Positions 1 through 10,575 of a stretch of 64,000 nucleotides of DNA are shown piece by piece (the first letter of the stretch is position 1; every line of letters starts with the position of its first letter). Both the position numbers and the translations under genes were made by a program. Source of the stretch: Paenibacillus sp. NAIST15-1 (lineage in GTDB: Bacteria > Bacillota > Bacilli > Paenibacillales > Paenibacillaceae). The notes below the pieces were generated by a model, which saw nothing but the letters and a program-made list of their open reading frames with translations, was not told the DNA's origin and searched no databases. The DNA lies in the NCBI RefSeq assembly GCF_001894745.1, contig NZ_BBYF01000015.1, forward strand, positions 1 to 64,000. Reading direction: 5' to 3'.

Positions 1-115
1 TCATTCACAAACGTTGCTCGTTGTTCAGTTTTCAAAGAACAATCTTCAAATCCAGCGCTTCGGCTTATTGCCTCTTTCGCTTTCGTTCACCGCGTCTCTC
101 AGCGGCGACTCATAT
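1..115 (-). other. rRNA operon leader (5' flank of a leftward rrn operon)
   Basis: Read on the minus strand this stretch contains CTTTGAAAACTGAACAACG followed by a short run to the window edge. That phrase is typical of the leader and spacer sequences flanking 16S rRNA in Bacillales, and is thought to take part in pre-rRNA folding and processing. It lies directly downstream of a strong leftward promoter (116-144), so the 16S gene should begin a short way to the left of the window. No rRNA body is inside the window. The assignment as leader rather than internal spacer rests on the adjacent promoter. Confidence 0.6.
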
Positions 116-144
116 AATATATCACGCCCACAATAATAACGCAA
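116..144 (-). promoter_or_regulatory. Strong sigma-A promoter of rRNA operon
   Basis: On the minus strand a -35 TTGCGT (139-144) and a -10 TATATT (116-121) are separated by exactly 17 bases. An A/T-rich stretch (about 150-170) lies just upstream of the -35, as expected for an UP element of an rRNA promoter. Transcription runs leftward, away from oriC, like the neighbouring genes. Confidence 0.75.
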
Positions 145-177
145 GCACTTTTTTAAAAAAACTTTAAAAAGAATATA

Positions 178-239
178 AGTCTGCTATAAAGCTAATTGCG
201 GAGCCATTCTAACACCCGCACACAGCCTTATAGCAGACT
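178..239 (-). terminator. Probable terminator of the HD-GYP gene
   Basis: A perfect 12-base inverted repeat (AGTCTGCTATAA at 178-189, TTATAGCAGACT at 228-239) encloses a loop of about 38 bases. On the minus strand it is followed within about 10 bases by a T-rich run. It sits between the HD-GYP stop and the rRNA promoter, where a terminator is expected; the long loop is unusual for an intrinsic terminator. Confidence 0.5.
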
Positions 240-294
240 CTATCGATACCAATTCATAACAAGGTTACTGCTTTACTCGCACCACTCAATAGGA

Positions 295-1431
295 TCAATG
301 TACGGCGAGTACTTCCTCTATCCATATCTGTCTTTCCTGCGTAAGTTGAACGATGCTGCCATCTACCGACACCCACGGACGAGTCAAGTGAGAATCCTCC
401 GTAAATACGATGCGTCCCACCCGTCCATCATTCAGTTTAACAAATGCGTTCTGATGCATCTGGGCCACCTTATGGATGAATGTGCGTACAAGTTGGGGAT
501 CGAGCTGGCCGAATGATTCTTCCTTCAATCTCTCAAGTGCAATATAAGGAGAAGAAGCTCTCTTATATATTCGATTCTGTGTCATCGCATGGAAGATATC
601 AGCGATCGCTACGATCTTGGCATACGGGTGTATTCGCTCCCCCGTTACTCCTAGAGGGTACCCACTCCCATCGATACGCTCATGATGCTGCAATGCGGCA
701 AGCTTAACACCATCATTAATGGCTGGCACATTTCGAAGCAACTCATAACCATAATGGGTATGTCTGCGCATCTCAACCTTCTCGTTTTCCGTCAGGGTGC
801 CTTTTTTAGACCAGATATCGCTATCGACCTTCGTCTTCCCAATATCGTGCAGCAGCCCAGATAAAGCGATCTGCATCCCTTCTTTGGAAGGATACCCGCT
901 CCATTGTCCGATAAGATATGACGTGAGCGCAACAGCAGCGGATTTATGATACACATAGTCTTCTTCATTTCCTTGCAGCATTTCTTTAATTTGTGGATGG
1001 AAGCAGACTGGAGAGTAATGTTCGCTCTGTCCAAGCAGCCATTCCATTTGCTGGCGCAGTTCTAATATAGGAAGCTTGGTAGCCCCTGCTGTCTTATATA
1101 CATTCTTGAGTAGGTTCACCATCTGAAGCCATGATTCTACAAAGCCGGCATCATGTTGAAAATGGCTCGTCTGGCGTGATGATGCTTGAGGAATGGTCGG
1201 TTCACTGTTTTTGCGATCCGGCGCATCCACACGTGTCCCTACACTGTCCATAATCGGCGAAGGATATGAACTTGCCACTGCAACTGATTTGATCATAAAA
1301 GCATCGAGCACATCCAAATCACGTACACTGAGCGTTCTTCCTTTATTCATAATTACTCCGCCAAGCCCTGTTATCACGTCCTGCTCCAATTGATCTCCTG
1401 GCTTAGCTTGCGAGACGGGGATGAATACCAT
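295..1431 (-). CDS. HD-GYP domain cyclic-di-GMP phosphodiesterase
   Basis: Probable cyclic-di-GMP phosphodiesterase of the HD-GYP class, 378 aa, cytoplasmic. The N-terminal 100 or so residues are a variable sensor-like part. The C-terminal half carries the metal-binding pattern: H162, the HD pair H195-D196 in LLHDIGK, histidines near 224-226, and H249-H250 followed by the GYP signature in HHERIDGSGYP. All the motif residues are present, so an active enzyme is expected. The start has an AGGAGAG ribosome site upstream. It lies downstream of gyrA on the same strand, between gyrA and the rRNA operon, a position I associate with Paenibacillus. The family is clear; the second messenger specificity is inferred from the family. 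Confidence 0.88.
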   Translation of the reverse strand: MVFIPVSQAKPGDQLEQDVITGLGGVIMNKGRTLSVRDLDVLDAFMIKSVAVASSYPSPIMDSVGTRVDAPDRKNSEPTIPQASSRQTSHFQHDAGFVESWLQMVNLLKNVYKTAGATKLPILELRQQMEWLLGQSEHYSPVCFHPQIKEMLQGNEEDYVYHKSAAVALTSYLIGQWSGYPSKEGMQIALSGLLHDIGKTKVDSDIWSKKGTLTENEKVEMRRHTHYGYELLRNVPAINDGVKLAALQHHERIDGSGYPLGVTGERIHPYAKIVAIADIFHAMTQNRIYKRASSPYIALERLKEESFGQLDPQLVRTFIHKVAQMHQNAFVKLNDGRVGRIVFTEDSHLTRPWVSVDGSIVQLTQERQIWIEEVLAVH

Positions 1432-1506
1432 AGGTTATTACACTCTCCTGTTGGCCTCTTCATATGAATTTGACTCGGTTATCGTTATGTATCTGCTTAT
1501 ATCAAG

Positions 1507-1540
1507 GAAAAGGGCGCACTCTATAAAAGAATACGCCCTA
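1507..1540 (-). terminator. Intrinsic terminator of gyrA
   Basis: On the minus strand AGGGCG and CGCCCT (plus-strand 1534-1539 and 1511-1516) form a stem, followed by TTTTCC. It lies between the gyrA stop and the HD-GYP start, so the two genes probably have separate transcripts. Confidence 0.6.
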
Positions 1541-1587
1541 CCTGTTGTCAATGCTCACACTGCTGCTGCATCTTCACGTTCATCATT

Positions 1588-4116
1588 CTATTCTAATTCC
1601 GGTTCGGAGGCAGAAGGTGCTTCGCTCTCTGTCATGCCCGGATTTTGTTCTGCTTCTTCAGACGATTCTTCAGAGGATTCCTCAGAATCATCCTCAGTCT
1701 TATCGCAGCGGCTAACCGTAGATACGGAATCGTCGTCGCGGATATTGATGAGCTTCACACCTTGCGTGTATCGACCCATTTGGGAAATGCCCGACATGCT
1801 TGTACGAATAATTGTTCCTGATGCAGTGATAATCATCAAGTCCTCTCCATCCTGTACAACCTTCAAGCCGACGACTGCACCGTTCTTGTCCGTTACATTA
1901 ATCGTCTTAATCCCTTTACCGCCACGGCTCTGAATTCGATAGTCTTCCATAGGGGTACGTTTGCCGTAGCCTTTGGCTGTAACAATAAGCACATCGTTCT
2001 CCTTATTGACTACATCCATGTCAATTACGACATCTTCGCTATCAAGCGTAATGCCTTTGACACCTGTAGCCGAACGTCCCATGGATCGAACGTCGTTCTC
2101 AGAGAATCGGATCGACATTCCCATCTTCGTACCCATAATGATCTCCTGCTCGCCGTCCGTCAGGCGAACCCCAATCAACGCATCATCATCACGAAGGTTG
2201 ATGGCAATCAAGCCGCCTTTGCGAATGTTGACATAATCGTCAAGCGGAGTCTTCTTCACGATCCCTTGGCGGGTTGCAAAGAACAGGTACTTGTCAGATT
2301 CAAATTCCACGACTGGAATCACCGCACTAATGGACTCACCCTGTTCAATTTGAATCAAATTGATAATTGGCGTTCCTCTCGCTGTGCGGCTCAAGTCTGG
2401 AATCTCATACGCCTTGATGCGGTAAACCTTACCCTTGTCCGTGAAGAACATCAGGTAATGGTGAGAGTTGGACACGAATAAATGCTCTACGAAATCATTA
2501 TCCTTCGTATCCATACCAACTACACCACGGCCTCCACGCTTCTGGCTACGATATGTCGTTACCGGAAGACGCTTAATATATCCGCTATGCGAAATGGTGA
2601 TGATAACATCTTCTTGAGGGATCAGATCCTCATCAAGTATGCTATCCTCGCCAATCGTGATTTCTGTACGGCGCTCATCCCCATACTTCTGCTTCACTTC
2701 TTCAAGCTCATCGTTGATGATGGTCAGCACAAGCTGTTCGTTCGCCAAGATTTCACGGTATTCCGCGATCTTCATCAGCAATTCGTTATATTCAGCTTCG
2801 ATCTTCTCGCGCTCCAAGCCTGTCAGACGGCGCAGACGCATATCGAGAATCGCCTGTGCTTGGTCGAAGCTTAGACCGAATCGAGTGATTAACCCTTCAC
2901 GAGCCTCTTCGTCATTCTTCGAGCCGCGGATAAGCGCAATAATCTCGTCGATATGATCAAGCGCAATGCGCAGGCCCTCGAGAATATGTGCACGTGCCTC
3001 GGCTTTCTTCAAATCGTACTCGGTACGGCGACGAATCACTTCGATCTGGTGCTCTAAATAATAATGGAGCATCTCACGCAAATTAAGAACGCGAGGCTCT
3101 TGATTCACAAGCGCCAGCATATTGATGCCGAAGTTGCTCTGCATCGCTGTATGCTTGTACAAGTTATTCAGAACGACATTCGGGTTCACATCACGGCGCA
3201 GTTCGATAACAACGCGCATTCCGTTGCGGTCAGATTCATCACGAAGGTCAGTAATGCCGTCAATGCGCTTCTCCCGTACCAATTCAGCAATCTTCTCAAC
3301 GAGACGAGCCTTAATGACTTGATAAGGCAATTCGTGAACAACGATACGAGCCTTGCCGTTATTGTCCTCGATTGTCGCACGTGCCCGCATCGTAACAGAT
3401 CCGCGGCCAGTCGCATACGCTTGGCGAATACCTTCCCGACCCATAATCAATCCAGATGTTGGGAAGTCTGGGCCCTTGATGTATTCCATCAAGTCCATTG
3501 GCGTTAATTCTGGATTCTGAATCAGCGCCTGCAGACCGTCAATGACTTCCGTCAGGTTGTGCGGTGGGATGTTCGTTGCCATACCTACTGCGATACCGGA
3601 TACCCCGTTCACGAGCAAATTCGGGAAGCGAGCCGGCAATACAACAGGCTCTTGCTCTTCGCCGTCATAGTTCGGAGCAAAGTCGATCGTTTCTTTGTTA
3701 ATATCACGAAGCAGTTCCATGGCAATCTTGGAGAGTCGCGCTTCTGTATAGCGCATCGCCGCGGCTGAGTCTCCGTCAATGGAACCAAAGTTCCCGTGGC
3801 CATCCACGAGCATGTAACGAAGCGAGAAATCCTGGGCCATACGCACCATGGTCTCATATACGGCAGAGTCACCATGCGGGTGATACTTACCGATAACTTC
3901 ACCAACAATCCTCGCTGATTTCTTATACGGTTTGTCCGGTGACATGCCGAGGTCTGACATCGCATACAAAATACGTCGGTGAACCGGCTTCAATCCGTCA
4001 CGCACGTCCGGCAGAGCGCGGCTTACGATGATACTCATCGCGTAATCCAGGAATGATTCCCGCATCTCCGTGCCGATGTCGCGATCCCTGATTTGCGGTT
4101 GTTGTTCTTCCGCCAT
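1588..4116 (-). CDS. gyrA: DNA gyrase subunit A
   Basis: GyrA, 842 aa, the breakage-reunion subunit of the A2B2 gyrase that introduces negative supercoils. The active-site tyrosine is Y123 in [10 protein letters not shown]. The quinolone-resistance region reads [10 protein letters not shown] with Ser84 and Glu88, the usual susceptible residues. The GyrA box QKRGGRG begins the C-terminal beta-pinwheel domain that wraps DNA, supporting gyrase rather than topoisomerase IV. The last 35 or so residues are a Ser/Glu-rich acidic tail, longer than in many relatives. A GGAGG ribosome site lies just upstream of the ATG. It is co-oriented with replication, but separated from gyrB by an opposite-strand gene. 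Confidence 0.98.
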   Translation of the reverse strand: MAEEQQPQIRDRDIGTEMRESFLDYAMSIIVSRALPDVRDGLKPVHRRILYAMSDLGMSPDKPYKKSARIVGEVIGKYHPHGDSAVYETMVRMAQDFSLRYMLVDGHGNFGSIDGDSAAAMRYTEARLSKIAMELLRDINKETIDFAPNYDGEEQEPVVLPARFPNLLVNGVSGIAVGMATNIPPHNLTEVIDGLQALIQNPELTPMDLMEYIKGPDFPTSGLIMGREGIRQAYATGRGSVTMRARATIEDNNGKARIVVHELPYQVIKARLVEKIAELVREKRIDGITDLRDESDRNGMRVVIELRRDVNPNVVLNNLYKHTAMQSNFGINMLALVNQEPRVLNLREMLHYYLEHQIEVIRRRTEYDLKKAEARAHILEGLRIALDHIDEIIALIRGSKNDEEAREGLITRFGLSFDQAQAILDMRLRRLTGLEREKIEAEYNELLMKIAEYREILANEQLVLTIINDELEEVKQKYGDERRTEITIGEDSILDEDLIPQEDVIITISHSGYIKRLPVTTYRSQKRGGRGVVGMDTKDNDFVEHLFVSNSHHYLMFFTDKGKVYRIKAYEIPDLSRTARGTPIINLIQIEQGESISAVIPVVEFESDKYLFFATRQGIVKKTPLDDYVNIRKGGLIAINLRDDDALIGVRLTDGEQEIIMGTKMGMSIRFSENDVRSMGRSATGVKGITLDSEDVVIDMDVVNKENDVLIVTAKGYGKRTPMEDYRIQSRGGKGIKTINVTDKNGAVVGLKVVQDGEDLMIITASGTIIRTSMSGISQMGRYTQGVKLINIRDDDSVSTVSRCDKTEDDSEESSEESSEEAEQNPGMTESEAPSASEPELE

Positions 4117-4396
4117 GCTGGACCTCCTTAAAATTCGTATTTAACAGCGTCATCATCATCTAGCAAAATGCAATATTTGCTCTCTACAAGCGAAAACGGC
4201 CCTTTCCCCCCATAAATGGAGTCGAACCATTTCCACGGACGAATAATCTTTTATCTAGTCCATATCGAAACTCCCCACATGGCGACACAAACCATTATGG
4301 ACTAAAAAGGCGCCATGTTCACAAGGGATAATTTCTACTCTAGCTTGATCATGCGGATAAAATCATACTCATCAATTCCTTAACTGCACTATTTAT

Positions 4397-4425
4397 ATTA
4401 TATTACTTTCACAAAAGAGATACAA
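4397..4425 (-). promoter_or_regulatory. Candidate gyrA promoter and long leader
   Basis: On the minus strand TTGTAT (4420-4425) and a consensus TATAAT (4397-4402) are 17 bases apart. The predicted start would give gyrA a leader of about 270 bases (4117-4390). In the rest of the 4117-4593 gap I see no gene and no recognised RNA structure. Confidence 0.55.
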
Positions 4426-4593
4426 TTAAACGTTCCATGAAACCGCCCAAAATCCGAACATTTTCCACGACATATAGTTGATTGTACTATTTCTATTTGC
4501 CCGATTGATCATACATTGATATCAACTTCATATCCCTCTGCTCCCTTCCCGTTCAAAAAATAAAATGACTGATTTGGAAAAGGGTGATGATGT

Positions 4594-5337
4594 TTGTCCA
4601 GCCGGCGTATATTTAGCAAATGGAAAAAGACGAAAATTTTGCAAGACTCCTCACTACGTTCGTATATTCCTAAGACGTCCATCTATAGTGCTCTCCGGTT
4701 GAAGGAGATGCTGAATCAATTTCAAATGGTGTATGTGAAACCTGACCTAGGTACTCATGGCAAAGGCGTTATGCGTGTTAAGCAGCACGCCAATGACTCA
4801 TTCGAGTTGAGAGAAGGTACTTCCACGGCCACCTTCACCGAAATAGACTCTCTCCTGGCCAAAATCAAAACCAGAATCGGAAAACGAAAGTACTTGATTC
4901 AACAAGGAGTCCACATGCTGTCTCACCGGGGAAGGAAGTTCGATCTCCGTGTGTTCGTGCAAAAAAATGTGAACAACAAGTGGGAGGTTATGTCTATCTT
5001 AGGTCGAAAGGCGGCTGCCCACAAGATTGTGACGAACGTCAGCAACGGAGGAAAAATGGAATCACTGCGGACTCTCTTGAAGCCCCACTTAAATGCAAGC
5101 TCCACTCAGCAGCTCCGCAGCGAGTTGGAACGAATCGGGCTGTCCGTCGGGGCACGACTGAGCAAGGGGCACAAGGGTCTCAAGGAGCTTGGGCTCGATA
5201 TTGCGATTGACAAAAGCATGCACCCTTGGATCTTAGAGGTCAATACGAAGCCCGCTATCTACGTGTACCGCACATTCAACCCTGCTGCTTATCGCCGCAT
5301 CGTCCGAAATGCCAAAGCTTATGGACGATTGAAGTAA
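4594..5337 (+). CDS. YheC/YheD family ATP-grasp protein
   Basis: ATP-grasp protein of the YheC/YheD family, 247 aa, cytoplasmic or spore-coat associated by analogy with Bacillus YheC and YheD. Visible features are the early lysine-containing nucleotide-binding strand (MVYVKPDLGTHGKGVMRV), a central FDLRVFVQ motif and the late metal/ATP-binding strand LGLDIAIDKS...ILEVNTKP. The protein is shorter than the 350-450 aa of typical YheC/YheD because the N-terminal domain is missing or reduced. The start is a TTG behind AAAAGGGTGAT; the neighbouring ATG is in another frame. It is transcribed against the replication fork, between gyrB and gyrA. The ligation substrate is unknown. Confidence 0.75.
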   Translation: MSSRRIFSKWKKTKILQDSSLRSYIPKTSIYSALRLKEMLNQFQMVYVKPDLGTHGKGVMRVKQHANDSFELREGTSTATFTEIDSLLAKIKTRIGKRKYLIQQGVHMLSHRGRKFDLRVFVQKNVNNKWEVMSILGRKAAAHKIVTNVSNGGKMESLRTLLKPHLNASSTQQLRSELERIGLSVGARLSKGHKGLKELGLDIAIDKSMHPWILEVNTKPAIYVYRTFNPAAYRRIVRNAKAYGRLK

Positions 5338-5387
5338 CAAGGATTCCTCTCACCTACTCCATCAACTGAAGCCCGCTGCCACACCAA

Positions 5388-5425
5388 AGCCCCAGTCCTG
5401 ATGTGGAACTGGGGCTCTATTGTTA
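5388..5425. terminator. Hairpin between the convergent ATP-grasp gene and gyrB
   Basis: AGCCCCAGT (5388-5396) pairs with ACTGGGGCT (5408-5416). The T-run after it is broken (CTATTGTTAT), so this is a probable rather than strong terminator. Its position suits both converging genes. Confidence 0.45.
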
Positions 5426-5480
5426 TATCGAACCTCCGTGCTTCGCGATGGAGAGCACGATCCCAAGTGGTAGGATTCGA

Positions 5481-7478
<1,998 letters not shown>

Positions 7479-7533
7479 CTAGGCAGTGGAATATAGAGAT
7501 GACGCTGTCAACAAGGCCATATGCAATGTTCGC

Positions 7534-7779
7534 TTACTCGTTAAAATGATGCGCACGCTTCTTCAATGTTGTAGATGATATCGGAGAGTAAAATACTTTT
7601 CCCTTCGTCACGACGATGGACTTTGCTTCTTCCTCGCCTATCGCCTCAACATTTTTCACTTTGTGCGCATTCGCCACGAACTGCTTAGACAGCTTAGATG
7701 ATTTCTCTATCGATACATCAAAAATGGCGACCAGTTCCGAGGAACGAATGACTCTTTCTCCGCCCAAGTGAATATACAT
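7534..7779 (-). CDS. remB: Extracellular matrix regulator RemB (DUF370)
   Basis: RemB/YaaB, 81 aa, a small DUF370 protein. In Bacillus subtilis it is linked to regulation of matrix genes together with RemA and always lies between recF and gyrB. The N-terminus MYIHLGGERVIRSSELVAIF is the family hallmark. The start at 7779 is chosen because GGGGAGTG precedes it at proper spacing; an in-frame GTG three codons earlier is too close to that site. Probably in one transcript with recF and gyrB. Confidence 0.9.
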   Translation of the reverse strand: MYIHLGGERVIRSSELVAIFDVSIEKSSKLSKQFVANAHKVKNVEAIGEEEAKSIVVTKGKVFYSPISSTTLKKRAHHFNE

Positions 7780-7806
7780 AGCGCTCACTCCCCTTAGAAC
7801 AACCTC

Positions 7807-8919
7807 TTACCGCATGACTTGCCCATTTTCCACGTGGAACATATTTGCATCATGCAACTTGCTCGTATTAATGCCTTCAATGCCTGTCGTCGTAATGAAC
7901 GTTTGTACCTTGCTCTGAAACGTCTCAATCAGCTGCGTCTGGCGCATCGAATCAAGCTCAGACAGAACATCGTCGAGCAGTAGAATAGGATATTCTCCTA
8001 TTTCCTCGTGCATCAGTTCGATCTCAGCCAGCTTCAACGACAGCGCTGTCGTCCTCTGCTGACCTTGCGATCCATAGGTTTGCACTTCTTTGCCGTTAAT
8101 GTAGAAGGCAAGATCGTCCCGGTGCGGTCCGACAAGTGTCATGCCGCGCCGCACCTCCTGGTCTTTCATCTGTGTTAACTTTAACATAAATTGCTCGAAT
8201 AAGACAGCTTCATCTTCGTCTGGCATAGCAAACGATGGACTATATTCAACGGTAAGAGCTTCCTTGCCATTCGTGATACCGGCATGAATTTGCTCCGCCC
8301 ATGATTGGAGTTTCTTTAAATATTGTTTCCTTTTCTTTACAACTTTAACACCATTCGTAACAAGCTGCTCATTGAATATATCGAGCATCGTATTCGCTTG
8401 TCCGCTTGGGCTGCTCCACATTTGCTTGAGCAGATTGTTGCGCTGCAAGAGCACCTTCTGATACTGCTGCAGATGGTATAGATAGCTTGGCTGAACTTGG
8501 CCAATCTCCATATCCAGAAATCTCCGGCGAATGCCTGGCGATCCCTTTACGATCTCCAAATCCTCTGGGGCGAACATGACAACATTAAGCGCACCAATGA
8601 AGCCGCTCAGCTTACGCTGCTCTAAACCATTCAGCTTTGCCTTTTTCCCCTGCCGAGAAATGTTTAGCTCCAGCTGAACTGTTCCGTACTTCCGTTCTAC
8701 AGATGCTCGAAGCTGTGCATGCTCTGCTTCCCATCCGATGAGTTCTTTATCTCGTGGTGTCCGATGTGATTTCGTCAGGGCAAGCACAAATATGGATTCG
8801 AGCAAATTGGTCTTCCCCTGCGCATTATTGCCGACAAAAATATTAACTCGATTGTCTGTATTCAATTCGAGCGCGCCATAATTGCGATAATTTTGCAGAG
8901 CGATCGATTTGACGAACAC
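7807..8919 (-). CDS. recF: DNA replication and repair protein RecF
   Basis: RecF, 370 aa, an SMC-like ATPase acting with RecO and RecR to load RecA at gapped DNA. Walker A is GNNAQGKTN (about residues 30-38), the signature is YGSQGQQRTTALSLKLAEIE, and Walker B is ILLLDDVLSELD. The start is a GTG at 8919, preceded by AGGAGG with 8 bases of spacing; reading from the upstream in-frame ATG at 8967 would add 16 unrelated residues and overlap yaaA. The gene begins 4 bases after the yaaA stop, indicating translational coupling. A degenerate parS-like palindrome lies within its last codons. Confidence 0.96.
   Translation of the reverse strand: MFVKSIALQNYRNYGALELNTDNRVNIFVGNNAQGKTNLLESIFVLALTKSHRTPRDKELIGWEAEHAQLRASVERKYGTVQLELNISRQGKKAKLNGLEQRKLSGFIGALNVVMFAPEDLEIVKGSPGIRRRFLDMEIGQVQPSYLYHLQQYQKVLLQRNNLLKQMWSSPSGQANTMLDIFNEQLVTNGVKVVKKRKQYLKKLQSWAEQIHAGITNGKEALTVEYSPSFAMPDEDEAVLFEQFMLKLTQMKDQEVRRGMTLVGPHRDDLAFYINGKEVQTYGSQGQQRTTALSLKLAEIELMHEEIGEYPILLLDDVLSELDSMRQTQLIETFQSKVQTFITTTGIEGINTSKLHDANMFHVENGQVMR
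7826..7841. promoter_or_regulatory. Degenerate parS-like site in recF
   Basis: The 16-base sequence TTTTCCACGTGGAACA differs from the parS consensus TGTTTCACGTGAAACA at three positions and keeps the CACGTG core. Two of the differences (T to C and A to G) form a symmetric pair flanking the core. It lies near the 3' end of recF, on the left side of oriC. Confidence 0.4.
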
Positions 8920-8923
8920 TCGA

Positions 8924-9148
8924 TTAAGCCTCCTGAGATGAAACGATGAGGAACTCACCGCATCCATCTACTGAGACAACGTTGCCCGGATACAGCTTCC
9001 GGCCGCGCCGCGCTTCATCTTCACCGTTTATTTTCACCATGTTCTCTGCCAGCATAATTTTGGCGTGACCGCCTGTTGAAGCGCAATTAGCCAACTTCAG
9101 AAACTGCCCTAGCGTAATGAATTCCGTTCGAATTTGGATGTCATTCAT
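8924..9148 (-). CDS. yaaA: S4-domain RNA-binding protein YaaA
   Basis: YaaA, 74 aa, a small S4-like RNA-binding protein always found between dnaN and recF in Firmicutes. The S4 fold signature is visible as FLKLANCASTGGHAKIMLAE followed by VKINGEDEARRGRKLYPGNVV. AAGGAGG lies 7 bases before the ATG. The exact role is not settled; in Bacillus it has been linked to ribosome or replication functions. Probably co-transcribed with dnaN and recF. Confidence 0.92.
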   Translation of the reverse strand: MNDIQIRTEFITLGQFLKLANCASTGGHAKIMLAENMVKINGEDEARRGRKLYPGNVVSVDGCGEFLIVSSQEA

Positions 9149-9187
9149 GTCGTATCCTCCTTGTGATGCAGATGCACCAACCCTATC

Positions 9188-10330
9188 TTAATTTGTGGTG
9201 CGGTATGGCAAGATGAGATGCAAGCTGCTGACGTGTTCAGTCGGCTTAATGATGATTGGGCTCATTGCCCCTGTAAATCCAATAAAGATGTTTTCACATT
9301 CGACAACCTTCAACACATCCAGCATATATTTCGAGTTGAAAGCAATCCGAAGCGGATCCCCTTTGAATTCCTTCACATCCAATTGCTCTGTAACACGGCC
9401 TAGCTCAGATGAGCTGGATGAAATTTCAATCGAACCATCTTCCTTTGTCTGCAGACGGACAATGTTCGTTTTATCTTCACGGGACAGCAAATAAGCACGG
9501 TCAATTGCATCGATGAGCTTTTTTGTGTCCAAAATAAGTTCTGTTTTGTAGTTTTGCGGAATAATTTTAGAAGTATCTGGATACGTACCATCCAAAATAC
9601 GCGAATAGAATAGAACTCGATCGATTTTAAACAACACTTGGTTGTCGGCGACGACAATATCCACCATTGTGTTCTGATCAGGGATGATTTTGCTCAATTC
9701 ATTCAGCGTCTTACCGGAAATGACAACATTCGTAAAACGAACCGCTGGGTCTGCTTGGATATCAGCCGTACGGCTTGCCAAGCGGTGGCGGTCTGTGGAT
9801 ACGAATTTCAAATTACCTTCGCTTAGATTCCACAATACACCCGTCAAAATTGGCGTTGTTTCGTTGGAAGAAATAGCGAATGCGGTTTGCTTAATCATAG
9901 TTCTCAGCAAATCGCCATTGACTGTAATCACTTGGTTTTCTTCGATGCTAGGCAGAACAGGGAATTCTTCTGGATCAAGTCCGACCATTTGGATATCTGT
10001 TGTACCGGAACGGAGGAAAGTTTGGAAATGATCCTTCACTTCGATCTCAATATCTTGCGATGGTAGCTTTTTAATAATCTCGACAAAAAACTTAGCCGGC
10101 AAAACAACACTGCCCGGACGTTCTACTTGAACAATCGTCTGGCGATCATCCTCAACTGGAATAAAGGTTTGAATAGAAATATCCGTGTCACTAGCAGTAA
10201 GGGTAACCCCTTGGAACGTAACGTCAACCTTAATCCCGCTTAAAATAGGAATCGTCGTTCTGCTGGAAATCGCCTTAGATACATTTTGTATCGCTTCGTT
10301 TAGTTCATTTTTCAATATCGAAAGTTTCAT
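9188..10330 (-). CDS. dnaN: DNA polymerase III sliding clamp (beta)
   Basis: DnaN, 380 aa, the ring-shaped clamp that tethers DNA polymerase III and binds many repair proteins. It starts MKLSILKNELNEAIQNVSKA and ends with HLILPYRTTN, the usual N- and C-terminal hallmarks. The start at 10330 has AGGGAGTG before it; the open frame extends 7 codons further to 10351 without support. Length matches the three-domain family. Separated from dnaA by 245 bases that hold the unwinding part of the origin. Confidence 0.97.
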   Translation of the reverse strand: MKLSILKNELNEAIQNVSKAISSRTTIPILSGIKVDVTFQGVTLTASDTDISIQTFIPVEDDRQTIVQVERPGSVVLPAKFFVEIIKKLPSQDIEIEVKDHFQTFLRSGTTDIQMVGLDPEEFPVLPSIEENQVITVNGDLLRTMIKQTAFAISSNETTPILTGVLWNLSEGNLKFVSTDRHRLASRTADIQADPAVRFTNVVISGKTLNELSKIIPDQNTMVDIVVADNQVLFKIDRVLFYSRILDGTYPDTSKIIPQNYKTELILDTKKLIDAIDRAYLLSREDKTNIVRLQTKEDGSIEISSSSSELGRVTEQLDVKEFKGDPLRIAFNSKYMLDVLKVVECENIFIGFTGAMSPIIIKPTEHVSSLHLILPYRTTN

Positions 10331-10440
10331 ACGTTCACTCCCTAACGCCAATTTGCGCTCATTCTACTGTTGCTATCTGTTACGAATCTTGTTATATCCG
10401 GTTGCTCTGAGTCGAGATATGCCGAATATGTGCTCTTCTT

Positions 10441-10561
10441 ATGATGATCTATATAATCTTTTTTAATAATAGTAGTAATAGTAGGGGCACTGAATATGTG
10501 GATAACCCTCTTGAACAGGCATAAAGTAAAGCCTATCCACATGTGTATAGATTGTGTATAG
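10441..10561. other. Origin unwinding region: DnaA-trio, AT-rich element and DnaA boxes
   Basis: Read on the minus strand: a perfect DnaA box TTATCCACA (10497-10505), a short GC-containing spacer, the trinucleotide series CCTACTATTACTACTATTA (about 10466-10484) and then an A/T-rich stretch. This is the order known for the Bacillus subtilis basal unwinding system, where DnaA spreads from the box onto the trio repeats and melts the neighbouring AT-rich DNA. Three weaker boxes (10533-10541, 10542-10550, 10553-10561) lie on the dnaA side. It sits between dnaA and dnaN as in Bacillus. Confidence 0.8.
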
Positions 10562-10575
10562 GCTTGTTATGTTGT

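Noticed and set aside
196-516. 106-codon plus-strand frame at the left edge
   Set aside because: Runs through the terminator hairpin and the 3' end of the HD-GYP gene on the other strand; no ribosome site.
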